NCBI RefSeq assembly: GCF_037975245.1
Contig: NC_092575.1
Coordinates: forward strand, 24,665,841-24,725,840
DNA: 60,000 nt
Direction: 5' to 3'
From: Apostichopus japonicus
Taxonomy: Eukaryota; Echinodermata; Holothuroidea; Aspidochirotida; Stichopodidae
Part shown: piece after piece, positions 9,415-22,093 of the stretch
How positions within the stretch are numbered: the first letter of the stretch is position 1
Layout: each line of letters starts with the position of its first letter
Notes under the pieces: model-generated
What the model was told of the DNA's origin: nothing
The model's database searches: none
What the model saw: only the letters and a program-made list of their open reading frames with translations
Program-made: the position numbers and the translations under genes

Positions 9415-12400
9415 CTATTACAGGCAGAGAAAATATAGAGAAAGAAAGAGAAAAGAAAGAAAAGATATATATATTAATATAACAAACACATGGTGACTCG
9501 TTAAACAGTTTCAGGTTGAAACTTTCAATTTCAGATAATCTTTATTACTACAAATAATAGTGATTCCATGAATATTTTTTATTTCCCCCATTCCTCCCTT
9601 CCCTTTCCGTCGGACCCCCCCTGTCGCACCCTCGGGTGGACAGCTACAGTAAATAGGAATAAAGTACAGATTCTACATCTCTAAGTCAGTTGCATTGTAC
9701 AGGAAGTACAAGTCAGATGTCAATATACAAGAATTAGACAGCCTTGAAACGGTTCTGATCGTAATACCAAATATAGTAAGTAATAAATAAATGGTTTCTT
9801 GCTCAAGATTGAAACTTCATTCTGTTCTCTTCATGTGCTACTGACCCAACGGGTGTATAGAATTAGAAGGGGGTGAGGGGGGGGGGTGAGTAGGGTGTAG
9901 ACTGGAATGGGTCAGTCACTGAGAGAGCACAGTATTACAAAGAGTACTTCTCCGGCCATTTTGAAATGCGAATACCTGTACGGTGGTTGTGAGGAGATAG
10001 AGCAGGGAGAGGACTCAAGTCTATTAATTAGATTTGAAAAATCTTCAGAAAATAATTTTGACAAGATGCCTTTAAGTCTACTAGTTCTCAATCACTGAGT
10101 CATTTTGTCAGCCATAAACAACAGCCAGCATATATCCTTTTATACTTTCATCTTTTCTGATCTAATTTATGCTTCTATCCCAATTTCCACTCTGTCAATT
10201 TCATATTCATATTTCAGTTTAATTCTATTATCATTCCTGCACGTACCATTGAATCTACAACACAGGCAGAGTATCTTCAATGGATTGTTATTATTACCCA
10301 CCTCCAAGGCTGCAAGGAAACTTTATAACATCGACTATATTTAATATCCCTTCTCGTTTTTCAATTTGATATCGTATAAACTGTCAATTTCCCTTCAAAC
10401 TATATACAATGTGAAAAAAATCTGATCTTCGTGTAATGCATTCTGTATCGCTGCAGGTTTTCCCAAATTGTGACCATTTACGTGTAAAATCGAATCACAT
10501 TTAGGCAAAATGTCATTTCACAGTTCAGTTGTCGTCGAGTATACCTCGTCATACACAGTCCACATAAAAAAGATTTAAAAAAAGTCAGCGGATCGTCAAA
10601 AGAAGAAAGAAATCGTTTTATCAAGCAGGAAAATTCTTTCAAGCCAGAGGTCACAATTTTTAGTAATTACTCCTCAAAAACTTGACATTGGCAAAAATCA
10701 ATTGACAGAATTTTATTGCGGACTTTTTCATAGAGATATTTTATGAGGCGGGTGGACTGGCGTGCATTTGAGACGGCCGGTCTCGAGGCACAGATACCTA
10801 CGTGAGACTCTGCAACAAATTGAAAAGAGATTGCTTTTCAGTATGCACATCTCTGACAGGAGTTAAAACATTTTGTTTTTTCTTGCTGTTGAATAAATTC
10901 CGTCCAAGGACCCTTATTAGATTCGTGAAACAAAATATGATTGAAATGTTGGTACTTGAGACGGCAGTATGCTGTAAGGAAGTACACAGGTGTTTCACAG
11001 ATGTATACATTACCCGGTTAACTCGGTTTTATCACACTATATAGAGAGAGATGTTGGAAACGTCGAGAAAATGTTTTTGGCATGCCGGGGAGAATTTCAC
11101 GGAGAGATGCGTGAGAATAGGTAATCTGTAAGCTGAAGTTCTAGAACAATCTAATTTGAAAGTTTGTACTGTTAAAGGGATCATCTGGGTGGCGGAGAAA
11201 AAGACATTTCACATGAATGGCCAGATTATCCCACGTTCTGATTCACCGAACAGATCAATGGTCTAATTCCCATTCTATATGCATTTGTACAGAGTTGGAA
11301 TTAACTTGTCCATTTCATCCGTCTATCTAACTCGTCTCCTTTGCTTTTTACTCTTGTACAGTCTGCCTCTGATGAGAAGCTTCCGCCAAGATCAAAATGT
11401 CAAGCAGGTACTCTTAACTTTAACCATTTACCGTTCCGACAAAGGCTTTTTTTTTTTTGCGGCAGATAAGCAATTTGTTAATCGTTATTATCTATCTGTC
11501 GGTGTTCAAGAAGGTGGATAATCGGGGCATCTCATACAAGTTTCTAAGTGGAACAAATTAAAAGTTTACATCGTATTTTATGCCCCTATCATGGAAATTA
11601 CATTTTATGATTCTTAGGGTTTGTATTAAAAGACTGAATTTTACCATTCAATCTAACAGTCATGGATATATATGCAAAAAGGAAAAACAGGATAAAAAAG
11701 AACATTAGAATATGATCCACCCAATCATCATGTAGATTGGTCATGGCCAAAAATTTAACTTTAATTCAACCAAAACTCAAATCAATCATTTTAATATATT
11801 TAAGAGGGGAAAAAAGAATTTTGATGGTTTTGCAAACATGTGTACATACAAGATTTGGTGCTCCAGCTCACAGGCAGTTTCCGATGAATTAATACACCTT
11901 CAATATACATAGAGTTCATCGCTATATCTAAGAAATGCAAGCCATGAATGTTTCACCCTAGATGCAATTGACCTTCATAACGCAAATGCTCCAGGGAGCT
12001 TGTTTCATTACAAATATCTACCCTCGCTTCCCGCAGGGTGTTAGCACCGTTTGTTTCTTCATAAAACAGTCCATGGAGAAACCGTCCCCAAAATTGAATC
12101 AAAGGCTGCCCCCTAATGGATATAGCAAACTTCTCCCAAACACAAGACCGTCACCCACGAGAGTAATCTTTTAATTTCACGCCTACGTAATACTTTTTGA
12201 TTTCCTTCGATCAGTTAGATTATTTTTTCTCCCCGTTCTTTTTTAAACAAAGCTGCTAGATTGATTCTTTTTCATCTTCTTTTTCTTGCCTCAGTTTTTC
12301 GCACCTATGGCCTCTCTCTCTGTCTCTCTCTTTCTCTGTGGCATGCGGATGTATACATAACCGAGACTATTTCCAAGGACGGTAAATTCCATTATCGTGA

Positions 12401-12904
12401 GAGAATGCCATAGAACGAAATTATGCAATTGCATTACGCAAACTCGATTTCACCTTAGAGAGGAATACACCCTCATTAGTATGCTAATCCATACAAATGC
12501 CTGTAGGATGCCTGGGGTGTAAAGCACAAATTTGAATTTTTATACAACCAGATATATAGTTGGGAACCGAAATTGACTTAAGACTGGAAGAGCCATAGTT
12601 GCTTATTTATAAGCTAAACGATAATCTCTCGGCATCCATGATCTTTTATGTTTCATTATACATATATAGATAACAACTTAGGCTCTCTCTACCAAATTCA
12701 ATTCTCTTAATACCTAAATGTATTCCACATGTATCAAAATGTGATTGAATCTCATTATGCAGGCAGAGTTGGATTTATAGAATCTGGCATGACATAGATT
12801 TTGAAAGTAAAAGCTCGCATCTGGTTTAAAGAGCTGAGGATCGCCTGAAAGATTTCCTCTCCTGCATGTCAGGGTTTTTAATAAATCAATGACTATATGA
12901 GCAA

Positions 12905-13770
12905 TTGCTATGGTGTTTTTTGTTTTTTGGACTATTCCTTCTCTTTTAATGTTTTAGATAACTAACTGAAAGGAAGTAAAAAATTTGAAATGTCTCTAAC
13001 TGTCTTGGTGACCGACAAGGGTGGTAATGAAATATAACATAAACATGAATTTATTGATATCAAAGAAGAGAGCAAATTGCTGTAAAATAGGTCAGATTCT
13101 TACTAAAGTGCTCAAGGACAAAATATAAAAAAAACAGAGTATGCTGATGTTTTTAATGTTTCTTACTATTTTCTAATGAAACTGCCACCAAAAATTATTG
13201 AATAATCAATGTTTTTTTTTCTTCTATTCCTTATCTATTTGTTTTAGATTTCTAACTGACAGAGGGTAAGAAGATTTAAATGTTCCTAACTGTCTGTTTG
13301 AGTGACAGGCCTGGTAATGAAATACAACGAAAAAATATTACTTAAAAGAAGAGAAGGATTTACTGTAAATAATTGTCATTCTTAATTTAATATTATTATT
13401 ACAGACAAATTAAAAGAATGTACGCAGTTTTTATTTTTACAATTTCTAATGTAACTTATTGAATATTCAGGGTTTTTCCCCCTATAATGCCTTCTCTTGT
13501 TTTAGATTTCTCATTAAACAGAAAGTTAAAAGATTTAAATGTCCCTAACTATCTTTGTGAGTGACAGGCCTGGTAATGAAATATAACAAAATTATTACTG
13601 ATATAAAAAGAAGGGACAAATTTAGATTCAGATTCTTACTCAACTGACAATGGACGGACAAACCAGAACGAAGGTTTGCAATATTCATTTTTTCTTTACA
13701 AGATTCTAAATGCATCTGGCACCAAACCTTGTTGAATATTCAGTGAATATTCCTTGTTTTGAATGTAGTA
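12905..13770. repeat. Three-copy imperfect tandem repeat, period about 260-290 bp
   Basis: Three diverged units follow one another. Their GTTTTAG anchors are at 12951, 13241 and 13499. Each unit contains a T/C-rich tract, GTTTTAGAT, CTAACTGACAG-like words, GATTTAAATGT, CTAACTGTC, GTGACAGGCCTGGTAATGAA and a TATAAC-rich tail. The last two units are closer to each other than to the first. On the plus strand each looks like a pyrimidine tract plus AG followed shortly by GTAAG or AGTAA, but all frames contain stops. Confidence 0.85.
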
Positions 13771-14720
13771 TGACGTAAGATAAATCCAAATGCAGCTAGG
13801 AAATGAATGACTTGACTAATTGCTGACATATTAAGAATTATTGAGTTCCTCTAAACCCAACATTTATAGTACTACACTTGCATTGTATGAAACAGTGTAA
13901 ACTAAAGTTTAGTTTATTTCTAATTGGTCAAAGAATTAAAAAGGATCGCTCTGCACAAATCTTATCAACCAACAAATTAATTTTCCTCAAAGCGACTTCA
14001 GCACACGTTCCTGGGAATTATTGTATTGCCTAGCTACGTTGGGTTTCCTACACAAATTATCACAAAAAAACAAGTGAGTAAGATCTTTCATTATAGCCAG
14101 CTTAAAGTATGTTCACTTTCTTGTCAAAATTTGCAGCTCATGCGTTTCTTTACATCGCAATTTCAGAAATTATTTAGAATCCATTCTAACTATCAGATGA
14201 TAGAGCTTGGAGTAAGATCATCCACTATTAACATATGTCATACAATTGATAAACTATCCTATCACCATTGTGGTAGGCCCTACTGTGTGTGTGCACCTTG
14301 CCCATATAGGCATCTAAACTTTATTGCATATTTCACCATTTGATTGCGACACATCTCACACAGTCTTTGTCATCACTGGAACCATCTTGAACTCATGAAG
14401 GAGACAGAGTATGATAGTTAAACTTTATATTTCACTATTTATTAATATATTTTATATTTCATTATTTTATGAACAAACTCGAAAAAGAGCATAAGAAATT
14501 TTGGCTAAAACGTAAACCGAGTTTTAGCAAATTTTTCTTTGCTCCTTTTAACTTTGTTTAGAGTTTCCCAGTTGGTCTTCCATTGTTTGTTTTAATAATA
14601 AAAGCTGCCTGCACAAACCCAACCATCATCATGTGATCTATATTGTAAAGATAACTGTCATGGACAACTTCCATACACAGACTACGAAAAATCTCATTCA
14701 ATATAGCTATCCGAAGGCAC

Positions 14721-14775
14721 GGTAGAACAAAGTGCTAAAGGTTGTGAGGAGACAGGTAAGCCAGGAGCAAAATTA
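14721..14775 (+). repeat. Interspersed repeat fragment, GAGACAGGTAAGCCAGGAGC family (copy 1)
   Basis: The segment contains GGTAGAACAAAGTGCTAAAGG, then GTTGTGAGGAGACAGGTAAG and CCAGGAGCAAA. The same order of words recurs at 26631-26690 and 48513-48575. A shorter piece lies inverted at 18425-18452. Confidence 0.75.
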
Positions 14776-14857
14776 AATCTGTCATTAACAACTTCCGTAT
14801 ACAGTCACCATGAAAAATCTCATTCCATTAAGCCATTTATCACAGATTTAATGTTCT

Positions 14858-15227
14858 TTAAAGGCACTGAAGACTCGCCCCAAACCACGTGCGGCCATCT
14901 GAAAAAGTTAACTTTCTGTTGCTTGCAAGTGACGTTTGTTCGAGTCGCTACAAAATGCAGACAGTAATGAAACGTGATACCTTGTTATCTTTAGCTGGAC
15001 CTGAGATGTCCATCGCTGTATCGTTTGTACACTGTGCTGTGGGTATTGACCGCAGCTGTATGTACTGACTGTACACTAGTGTCTAATTACCGACGGTAGC
15101 AAGCTGTGTGTGTATTTTCTGGGATCGATGGTGGTGTCAGCTAACACTTCTGTTACACCTCATTTGAAACTACGTCAGATTACCGGCATGAGACGTTTCT
15201 TTTTGCGCAAGTCTTCACACCCTTTAA
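14858..15227. mobile_element. TTAA-flanked MITE, long form
   Basis: The 370-bp element, counting both TTAA ends, begins TTAAAGGCACTGAAGACTCG and ends in the reverse complement of TTAAAGGGTGTGAAGACTTG. It is related to 4614-4789 in inverted orientation but keeps an extra middle of about 194 bp. That middle includes GACAGTAATGAAACGTGA and ACCGACGGTAGCAAGC. The TTAA ends point to a piggyBac-type mobilising enzyme. No transposase frame is present. Its right TTAA lies inside the 8-bp target duplication of the neighbouring hAT-type element, so this copy was there first. Confidence 0.85.
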
Positions 15228-15229
15228 GC

Positions 15230-15626
15230 CAGGGATGTGCAACCTACGGCCCGCGGGCCACAGTCCGGCCCGCCGGAGGGTTGCGTCCGGCCCGCCAGAG
15301 ATGCTCTACGGTGCGAAATTTTAGTGAGCAGATCTATTGATAACAAGTTTAAGCTATATAATCAATCATTCAAACCTTCTGGGTCCAAAAAACTACATAC
15401 AGGGCAGTTTGCGTGACACTCTCTCAGCGGAGGGGGGGCGGCTGGACTTTATTCATGTTTTATCAGGAAGGAAAATAAATCAGTGCGCTCCGCGCGCAGT
15501 GCTCACATTTTGTTGCCTTGGGCTTCGGGCAAAAAATCGAAAAATCGAGCGTAGGGTTCATGCGGCCCCCTCCTCCATCATAATCATTCCATGTGGCCCT
15601 CCTCTGCAAAAGGTTGGACAACCCTG
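15230..15626. mobile_element. hAT-type MITE with perfect 8-bp target duplication
   Basis: The element starts CAGGGATGTGCAACC and ends in the reverse complement of CAGGGTTGTCCAACC, so 13 of 15 terminal bases match. It is flanked on both sides by CTTTAAGC (15222-15229 and 15627-15634). CAGGG..G..CAACC termini and 8-bp duplications are hallmarks of hAT elements. The left subterminal part (GGCCCGCGGGCC, GTCCGGCCCGC) is GC-rich. It is 397 bp long and has no transposase, so it is non-autonomous. The open frames crossing it are by-products of its GC-rich ends. Confidence 0.92.
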
Positions 15627-17559
15627 CTTTAAGCTAATATCACAGATTTAATGTTCCTTAATTCACATACAATGATGAAGGCTTGATCAAGTCTAAATAT
15701 GACATCATCGAACCATATTTGCTTCAACTTGTGTTGTTTTTCTTGATTTATTTATTACAATGATTACTTTCTGTGATGGAGATGGAAATGTTTTTAATCT
15801 GAAATATAGTTTCATTGTTAATTTACTTGAAGCATTCACATATTTCCATTCACTCTTTCGGTTGTAGACACAACCTTAATTGACAGAGCCCACACTACAA
15901 AGGCATGCACAACCAAGGTCTAAATTACTAAACCAGATACAAAAGACGACGTCGCGGAAGAAAATTCATGATGTCAAAGATGATTTGGTGAGAAAATAAA
16001 AACGTTCTGACCACTAAGACATTCCATTTGTTACTTTAATATACCTATTACTTGTAAATACATCACTCAAGACAATTCTTTCAGCGTTAATTTGTAATTC
16101 ATCTTAATTAAGAATGAGAATTTGACAATGACACTTTAGCAAGAATTCACTGGCAAGTAAAGTAAACAAAATCAGTCGTTGTGCTCATATAGTAAACAAT
16201 CTTGTTCTTCTTACACAGAAGATAAAGATGAAAACACTTCAATACACTTAGCTCTTAGCAACTGAATCATCTTACAAAGTTAACACCAAATTTGATATAT
16301 CTGTTTATAAAATATCACACTTTTCGAAACACAGAGTGTTCGTCGTCGTATGCTAAGCCAGACTTTCTCAGTCAATAAATGTTGACGCGTATACTTCAGA
16401 TATCTGCTTTCTCGTATCAAGAGAAAGACAGATGCCGCTATCAATCCCCCAGTCTATATAGTCGTCACCTATATCTTTCCTCATCTCCTGTCAAAGCCAT
16501 AAATTTTCATTCAAATTCATTTTTATTTTTACGTACACTTTTGCAGCAGTCGGGACGGCCAAGACATAACGGTAAATCCAGAGTAGATCGCAGAGAAATG
16601 CAATCTGATTGAACAATGTGATGTTTTTAAGGTTTGACGATAATTACCAAATTATATTCTTCTTTGGGATATTGAAAGTCTCTTTATAAAAAATTTGGCA
16701 AAATTCTTAAGACTTTTTATCATTTTTGTGTAGTTTGTCACCAATTGAGTGTAGGAATGATATCTTGACATGGCATACCAAGCTTGCAGAAAGGAATAGG
16801 GGTGGGGGGTGGGGGAGGGGGTACAGATATGGGATCAATGGCTAGACCTGCAATACAAGAGACCAGGGGCCAAGGTCCCCCATGCAATACTTTCACAGCA
16901 GTGGGCACTGGTCTGAATTTTGGCCCCTCCAGTATAAAACCTGTTGGGATTCCAAAACGAGGGAGGGGGGTGGGGATGCAACAAGAATGAGAAACACTGT
17001 TTTTATCTATGGCAATATATAATATGGTCCAATAACTTGTGGCCTTTCGCCTTCCCATTTATTAACCCCCCCTCCCCTCCATGTTCTGTCACCCCTGTCT
17101 ACAATCAGTGACAATTGTTATCCACATAATATTACAAGTGTCAAGTTTGCAATTGCAAATTTATAGTCTTGACATAGATAACTGCTGCAGGGTGCAAAGT
17201 CCCACACTTAGAGTAGTACATTTTACGTAACTCTATACTCGTTTCATAGGTATATATATCTGTTTGTATTTCTGAATTCAACACTTATCTGTCAACATCA
17301 TTATCTGATGTTGGTATTATTTCACTCTTCAGTGGATATAAACCTGACCGAACAGTTCTCCGATGTCTTTGTTGACAGGCCGACTTTGTTATCTCTCTCT
17401 CTCTTCCTAAGAGTTTTTTATTTTGCTATTAGTATCATCGCTACAGTCACTATTAACAAGAACAGTAACTAGAGAGAAGGATGAGAGAAACAGGAATTTA
17501 ACCAAAACACGATAAAAAGGATACAAACAGAAACCAAATCGAGACCAAACTCAATTCTC

Positions 17560-17850
17560 TCGCTGGCTATATATCCTATCTCGAATTTACTTCAAGGCTC
17601 GCGACGTATTTAGTTGCACTTTCGGAATACTCGAGGATACTTAAAATCCCTTAAAAAGGTCAGAGCGGAGTAAATTTTGAAGGGACGGCTTAAGAGTTTC
17701 GCCGGGATTATAACATTCATCATCACAATTGGTCGGCTCTAATTTCCGAGGATCATGCCAATGGCTCAGCGGGCTGGGATCAATTTCGGTTGTCCGCTTT
17801 CTTTTATCCGGAAATTTCTCCCGATCAGAGCAATTCAACGACTGAGGGAA
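17560..17850. other. GC-balanced, low-repeat intronic island, possible regulatory element
   Basis: This segment is compositionally even, with several CpGs (TCGCGACG, TTCGCCGGGA, TTATCCGGAAA) and no repeat structure, inside very AT-rich DNA. A 65-codon minus-strand frame crosses it without similarity I can recognise. I treat it as non-coding and possibly regulatory. Confidence 0.25.
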
Positions 17851-18424
17851 GCTAAGCTGTTTTGTAACCGGAGAAATGCAACATCTTGTGATAGATGGGG
17901 CTACTTACAGGTGAATGACTGACAGAACAAACAGACATTCTGAAATCTCAACACAACTCGGCAAGAATCAGTTTTGTCATTTTTCCAGCGACGTTGCACA
18001 TAGAGCAGTTATATGATTATATAGATACATTGCTGCAGCACAGAGGTGCGCGCATTGCGGCCTTACAATTGACGATATAGAGTGAAGGTAGCTTAAGGAG
18101 CTGGAGAGCAATTTATAATAAAGTTAAATCACATAGATTGGGATGAGATGAAGAATGCTAAACCTGATTATTGAGATGATTGTTTTTTCTTTTACCACGC
18201 TTGGTATCTTTATAGGTAACATTCTTGTGCCAATTCGAATATATTTGAATACTATCATGTCAAAAACCTTTTACAAGTAATGATAAGTACATACACAAAA
18301 ACAATGATGCATCGTAATTAACTGAACAATAAAGTGCAATTACTATGATTGTATTGTATTGTGAATAGATGATTGTATACATGTATCAAACTGATGAATT
18401 AAACACCCGGGAATCGTAGATCAA

Positions 18425-18452
18425 GCTTGGCTTACCTGTCTCCATATAACAG
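18425..18452 (-). repeat. Interspersed repeat fragment, GAGACAGGTAAGCC family (inverted copy)
   Basis: The plus strand reads GCTTGGCTTACCTGTCTCC, the reverse complement of the GGAGACAGGTAAGCC core found at 14748, 26657 and 48545. Confidence 0.55.
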
Positions 18453-19189
18453 GTGCACTATATCCATCTAACTAACCTATACAGAAACATGTTATCATTT
18501 GCACCCTATAGAATCACTTCTTAGTCGCTACCAACAATCTCTTCCTTTTGAATCTGCCACTAGTTCAGAAGTGAACAAAGATGTAATTTTTCAAACCTGT
18601 CTGCATTCTGTGAATTCTAGTTGGTTTTCTACTTTGGGTGAACTCTTTTGGACTGGTTAGTAGTTTTTCACCTGAAAAAAGCACTAAGTATCCGTTGAAT
18701 TTTTCCATGATCTCACGATCAAAAAAATGTTTTCTTTACAAAACACTGTGGTCATCCAATGAGATTATCTCCAAAGGTAATACTATGACATCATAATAAA
18801 AATTCTGTGACAAGTAACGGTAGTAATATTGAGTATTTTCTTTACTTTTTGGTTACTTGATTTTATTGCAATGGTATCTTGCTACGGATTAGATTTGGTT
18901 TATCATGCATGGCTGTTTATGTCCCCAAGAGATAACAAGCTCACAAAATTGCTTTCGCAATTGCTTCGCTTATCACGTAATTCACTACAAGAAGTTTCAA
19001 AAAGAATTTCAGCAGTGAAGCATTAAAACATAAAGAATTCCATATAATCTGTGAAACGTATTAAAATTAATCTTAATATATAGTATTTTACTCGCTACAG
19101 TAAGTACACATGATGGATATTTTTCCTACCAAGTTAAAATCATCGGTCCCATCGATGATGGGTTTTTTTTGTCTTTTTACTTTCTAACG

Positions 19190-19352
19190 CAAAGAATGTA
19201 TGTACCTATGTATGTATGTAGTTTAGATCAATCCTCCTGCAACAGAAACTTATCAAAGCCGCAAGCTGACCAAAGTGAGTCTCTTAGATTCATATTTAAC
19301 GTCCATGATTATGAATTTGTCAACAAGTTAACAACTCTGTAACTGGACGACA
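19190..19352 (+). repeat. Interspersed repeat, second copy (first at 5287-5460)
   Basis: See the copy at 5287-5460. This one follows a TATGTATGTA run and shares the same blocks in the same order, with small deletions, for example in the GAAGAAGCCATCAG part. Confidence 0.8.
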
Positions 19353-20590
19353 TGAGTGTTGAGGAATGAACAAAGCCACAAAAAATTATCAGAAATGCTT
19401 ACTCTTCAAACAGCAAAAAGCTGTAAAGTTTTATCCTGGAAAAAAATTATTATCAGCTTTTCAAATTGGAGGACGGCGATGAATGGTGTGGATTTGTGTC
19501 AAGTTCAGTTATCGCATTCCGTGATCTCGTTTTCCTCGTTAACATGTAAAGTATTAAAAAAACTGCAATTCTTATTCTAAATCACTACCATATTATCGAC
19601 AATCTTGCAAAAACTACGACAAGTTTATTTCTCTTCAAGTTCTACATCGAATCAGGCACGGTGAGAGGAAGACCAACATGGGGGGGGGGGGGGGCTCCAA
19701 TCATGTTGTTTAAGTGCAGTGTTACCCTTGAAAATTACAACAAACTTTGATGCAGCGCCACTCACATAATCTGCTAAGAACTGAGAATGCTTTCAACTTG
19801 TCTCGTTAATTTGGTACCTCATCTCCTCGGGTAAGTTTGATCTCGTAGTCTGGCGAGTTGGTTGTTTTTATGATTTAAACATTCGCAGCTCGCAAAGGTC
19901 AGCCTGATACATGTCATAGCTGTTTTTTTTGGCTTGATAACAAGAACATAAAAATGTCTGAAACATACAAAGGCTGCTACAACTCAATTTGAGAAGGAAC
20001 ACCTTTTAGCATAAAACTTGAGTGCTCACAAGTAAACTACATTCTGTCTCCGAATTCACATCTCATCATCTTAAAGGAGGTGTCTTTCCTATTCCAGTTT
20101 GTTAAAGTATAATTTCCAGCTCTTCTTTAAGTAGGTTAACGATCTAGCATGCTCTTGTAAAGAAAAAGTCGATGGTGCGTGCCTTCGGCTTAGTCTCCCA
20201 CCTAGGCCTTACTTTAAATTTACATGCATTAAATGTAGATAAATGGACTTCCTAATTTCATGTTGCCAAGGAAACTAACCAAATTAGCTAACTATGTTAG
20301 AATCCAGCTATATATAGCAAATGCACTCCATAAATTAGCTAAATGTCATTTGGGAAGAATGAAAGAGACGCCCAGCAATTTGGAACGATTCCAATTTGAC
20401 TTTTGTGTTTATTGTAATCATAGAAAAAAGCGACTGGCTATAACAAAAAATTGTCTGTTCAAAATCAGTCAATAAAATACTTGTTAACGAACATTCATAA
20501 TTCGTCTTATTTTCGTGTTTGTTATAATCTTAAAGCTACATATTACAATGTTATTTTGCAAAAAATAGTAAGTTACTCTCTTAATTCGTA

Positions 20591-20788
20591 AGATTGACAA
20601 AGTCAGTGGTAGCTAAGATTGACAGTAGTTTTCAATCTATTTGATTGAAAATGAACTGAAATCTAAGCTAATAGATTGAATACGTCTTATCCTTGACTTA
20701 ATCGTTTTTTAGATTTACAGATATATCCAATGAAAACGCTAGAATCAAGTCACGTGGTGCAAATAAAAGTCAGTCTTGTAAAGATTGA
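20591..20788. repeat. Left array of AGATTGA / TCAATCT motifs
   Basis: AGATTGA occurs at 20591, 20616, 20673 and 20782, and TCAATCT at 20632. There are near variants between them (TGATTGA at 20643). It lies just upstream of the nested plus-strand gene. A denser array of the same words lies just beyond that gene's end at 25300-25633. Confidence 0.7.
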
Positions 20789-20960
20789 CTTTTATCCAAT
20801 CAGATTACGCCAAAACAAATACCAACGCTGTCTATTGTCCAATCAGATTTCGCAAAACCAAATACCCACTGCTGCACCGCGTACGTACACACAGCGTAAT
20901 ACATTATACCGGTCTTCTATATACTGCTCTGCACAACGCACTGCATGAAACGTATATGAT
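20745..20960 (+). promoter_or_regulatory. Probable promoter of the nested plus-strand gene
   Basis: Two nearly identical TCCAATCAGATT boxes (20795-20806 and 20838-20849) are classical CCAAT-box sequences. They lie about 210-260 bp before the ATG at 21058. A CACGTG E-box is at 20751-20756 and a weak TATATA-like word at 20918. I infer the promoter; no transcription start can be fixed. Confidence 0.35.
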
Positions 20961-21057
20961 AGTACACAGTACTGATTGACTGATTGTGCCAAAACAGCGG
21001 TGTATTTTAGTTCAGTTTCTTAAAACCTTTCGAAGAAGCCTTCTCATTTCAAGAAAG

Positions 21058-21127
21058 ATGGCAGGAACCGTAAGAAATTTTCTGGCGAAGAAAGAGTTCA
21101 CGGAGGAGAGAATCACTATTCTAGAAG
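21058..21127 (+). CDS. Probable first exon of the nested gene (SAM-like N-terminus)
   Basis: The ATG at 21058 lies in a good context (AAAGATGG) and opens 23 codons plus one base, MAGTVRNFLAKKEFTEERIT and then ILE. It ends at an AAG/GTTCGT donor. The peptide is helical and charged, resembling the first helices of sterile-alpha-motif-like domains at the N-terminus of some uncharacterised metazoan proteins. It exits in phase 1, whereas the terminal exon at 24194 is read in phase 0. At least one middle exon, which I could not identify, must therefore lie between them if they belong together. The CCAAT boxes upstream and shared orientation are the reasons for linking them. Confidence 0.4.
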
Positions 21128-21859
21128 GTTCGTATTTTTGACTTTTTAACACCTTTCAGCTAGTTGTTGATCATGTAGCCTAGCATTTCGCTGTTCAGTC
21201 TGCTTAGTTGCTGATCTACTAAGCCTATGATAACGTTAGGCTTAACGTTACGCTTTTCTTATTGTCTGTATTTCAAAATGCTCGTTTTATACGCTTTCAT
21301 TTACTCCTTTAATTTGTGTATCTGCCCATCTTCAATTTTCCTTTTCTTTTATTGTTGCATTTCCTACTTTAATTATATTAGACTTAAAGTTAGGCAAGGG
21401 TCTATTGTGACTTTTGGCGAAATGAGGTTTAACGCACTGCAGAGAAAATCACATGCGTATGTGCATGCGGTTTAATTCAATTACAGTAGGCCTAGGCTTT
21501 ATCGTGATACATTTGAAACATTCATTCAACTTCGGTTGTGTAGTCTAGCAGCATGATAGATAAAGACCATCGCCATATTCACATTGAAACTTGTTAGGCC
21601 TATGGCAGGCAAGGCCTAACGTTAGACCTAGCCTTGGCCCTTGCTAGTGCTAAAATCAACTGTTAAACACTACAGTGCTGTGTTTCCTTCATACCTTCCC
21701 ACCACATCCCTTGTGCAGAGTGTACAAAATTCTTCACACAGTGACAGTCTAGAATAGTATAATATCACGCTAGAATTGTATAGGAGAAAAAGTCATCAAA
21801 TGATAAATCATTATTCACATTCCAGTTACTACTAGCTAGGAGAAACCCTCATGAGGATA

Positions 21860-22053
21860 CTATGGCGCGAGAAAGCGGAATATATTGTGTACAACAATAT
21901 ATATGCTTTACTTGCAAAATATATACATGGTTTACTTCAAAAATACATTTTAGACATATTTATATATATTCTGAAAAAAAAATATATTCTCTGACACAAA
22001 AACATTTATAATATAAATATATATTCTCTAAGAGAAAAATATATATTTTCTTT

Positions 22054-22093
<40 letters not shown>

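Noticed and set aside
15110-15651. Two plus-strand frames of 76 and 104 codons
   Set aside because: They run through the TTAA MITE, the hAT MITE and their junction. They have no splice sites or recognisable protein.
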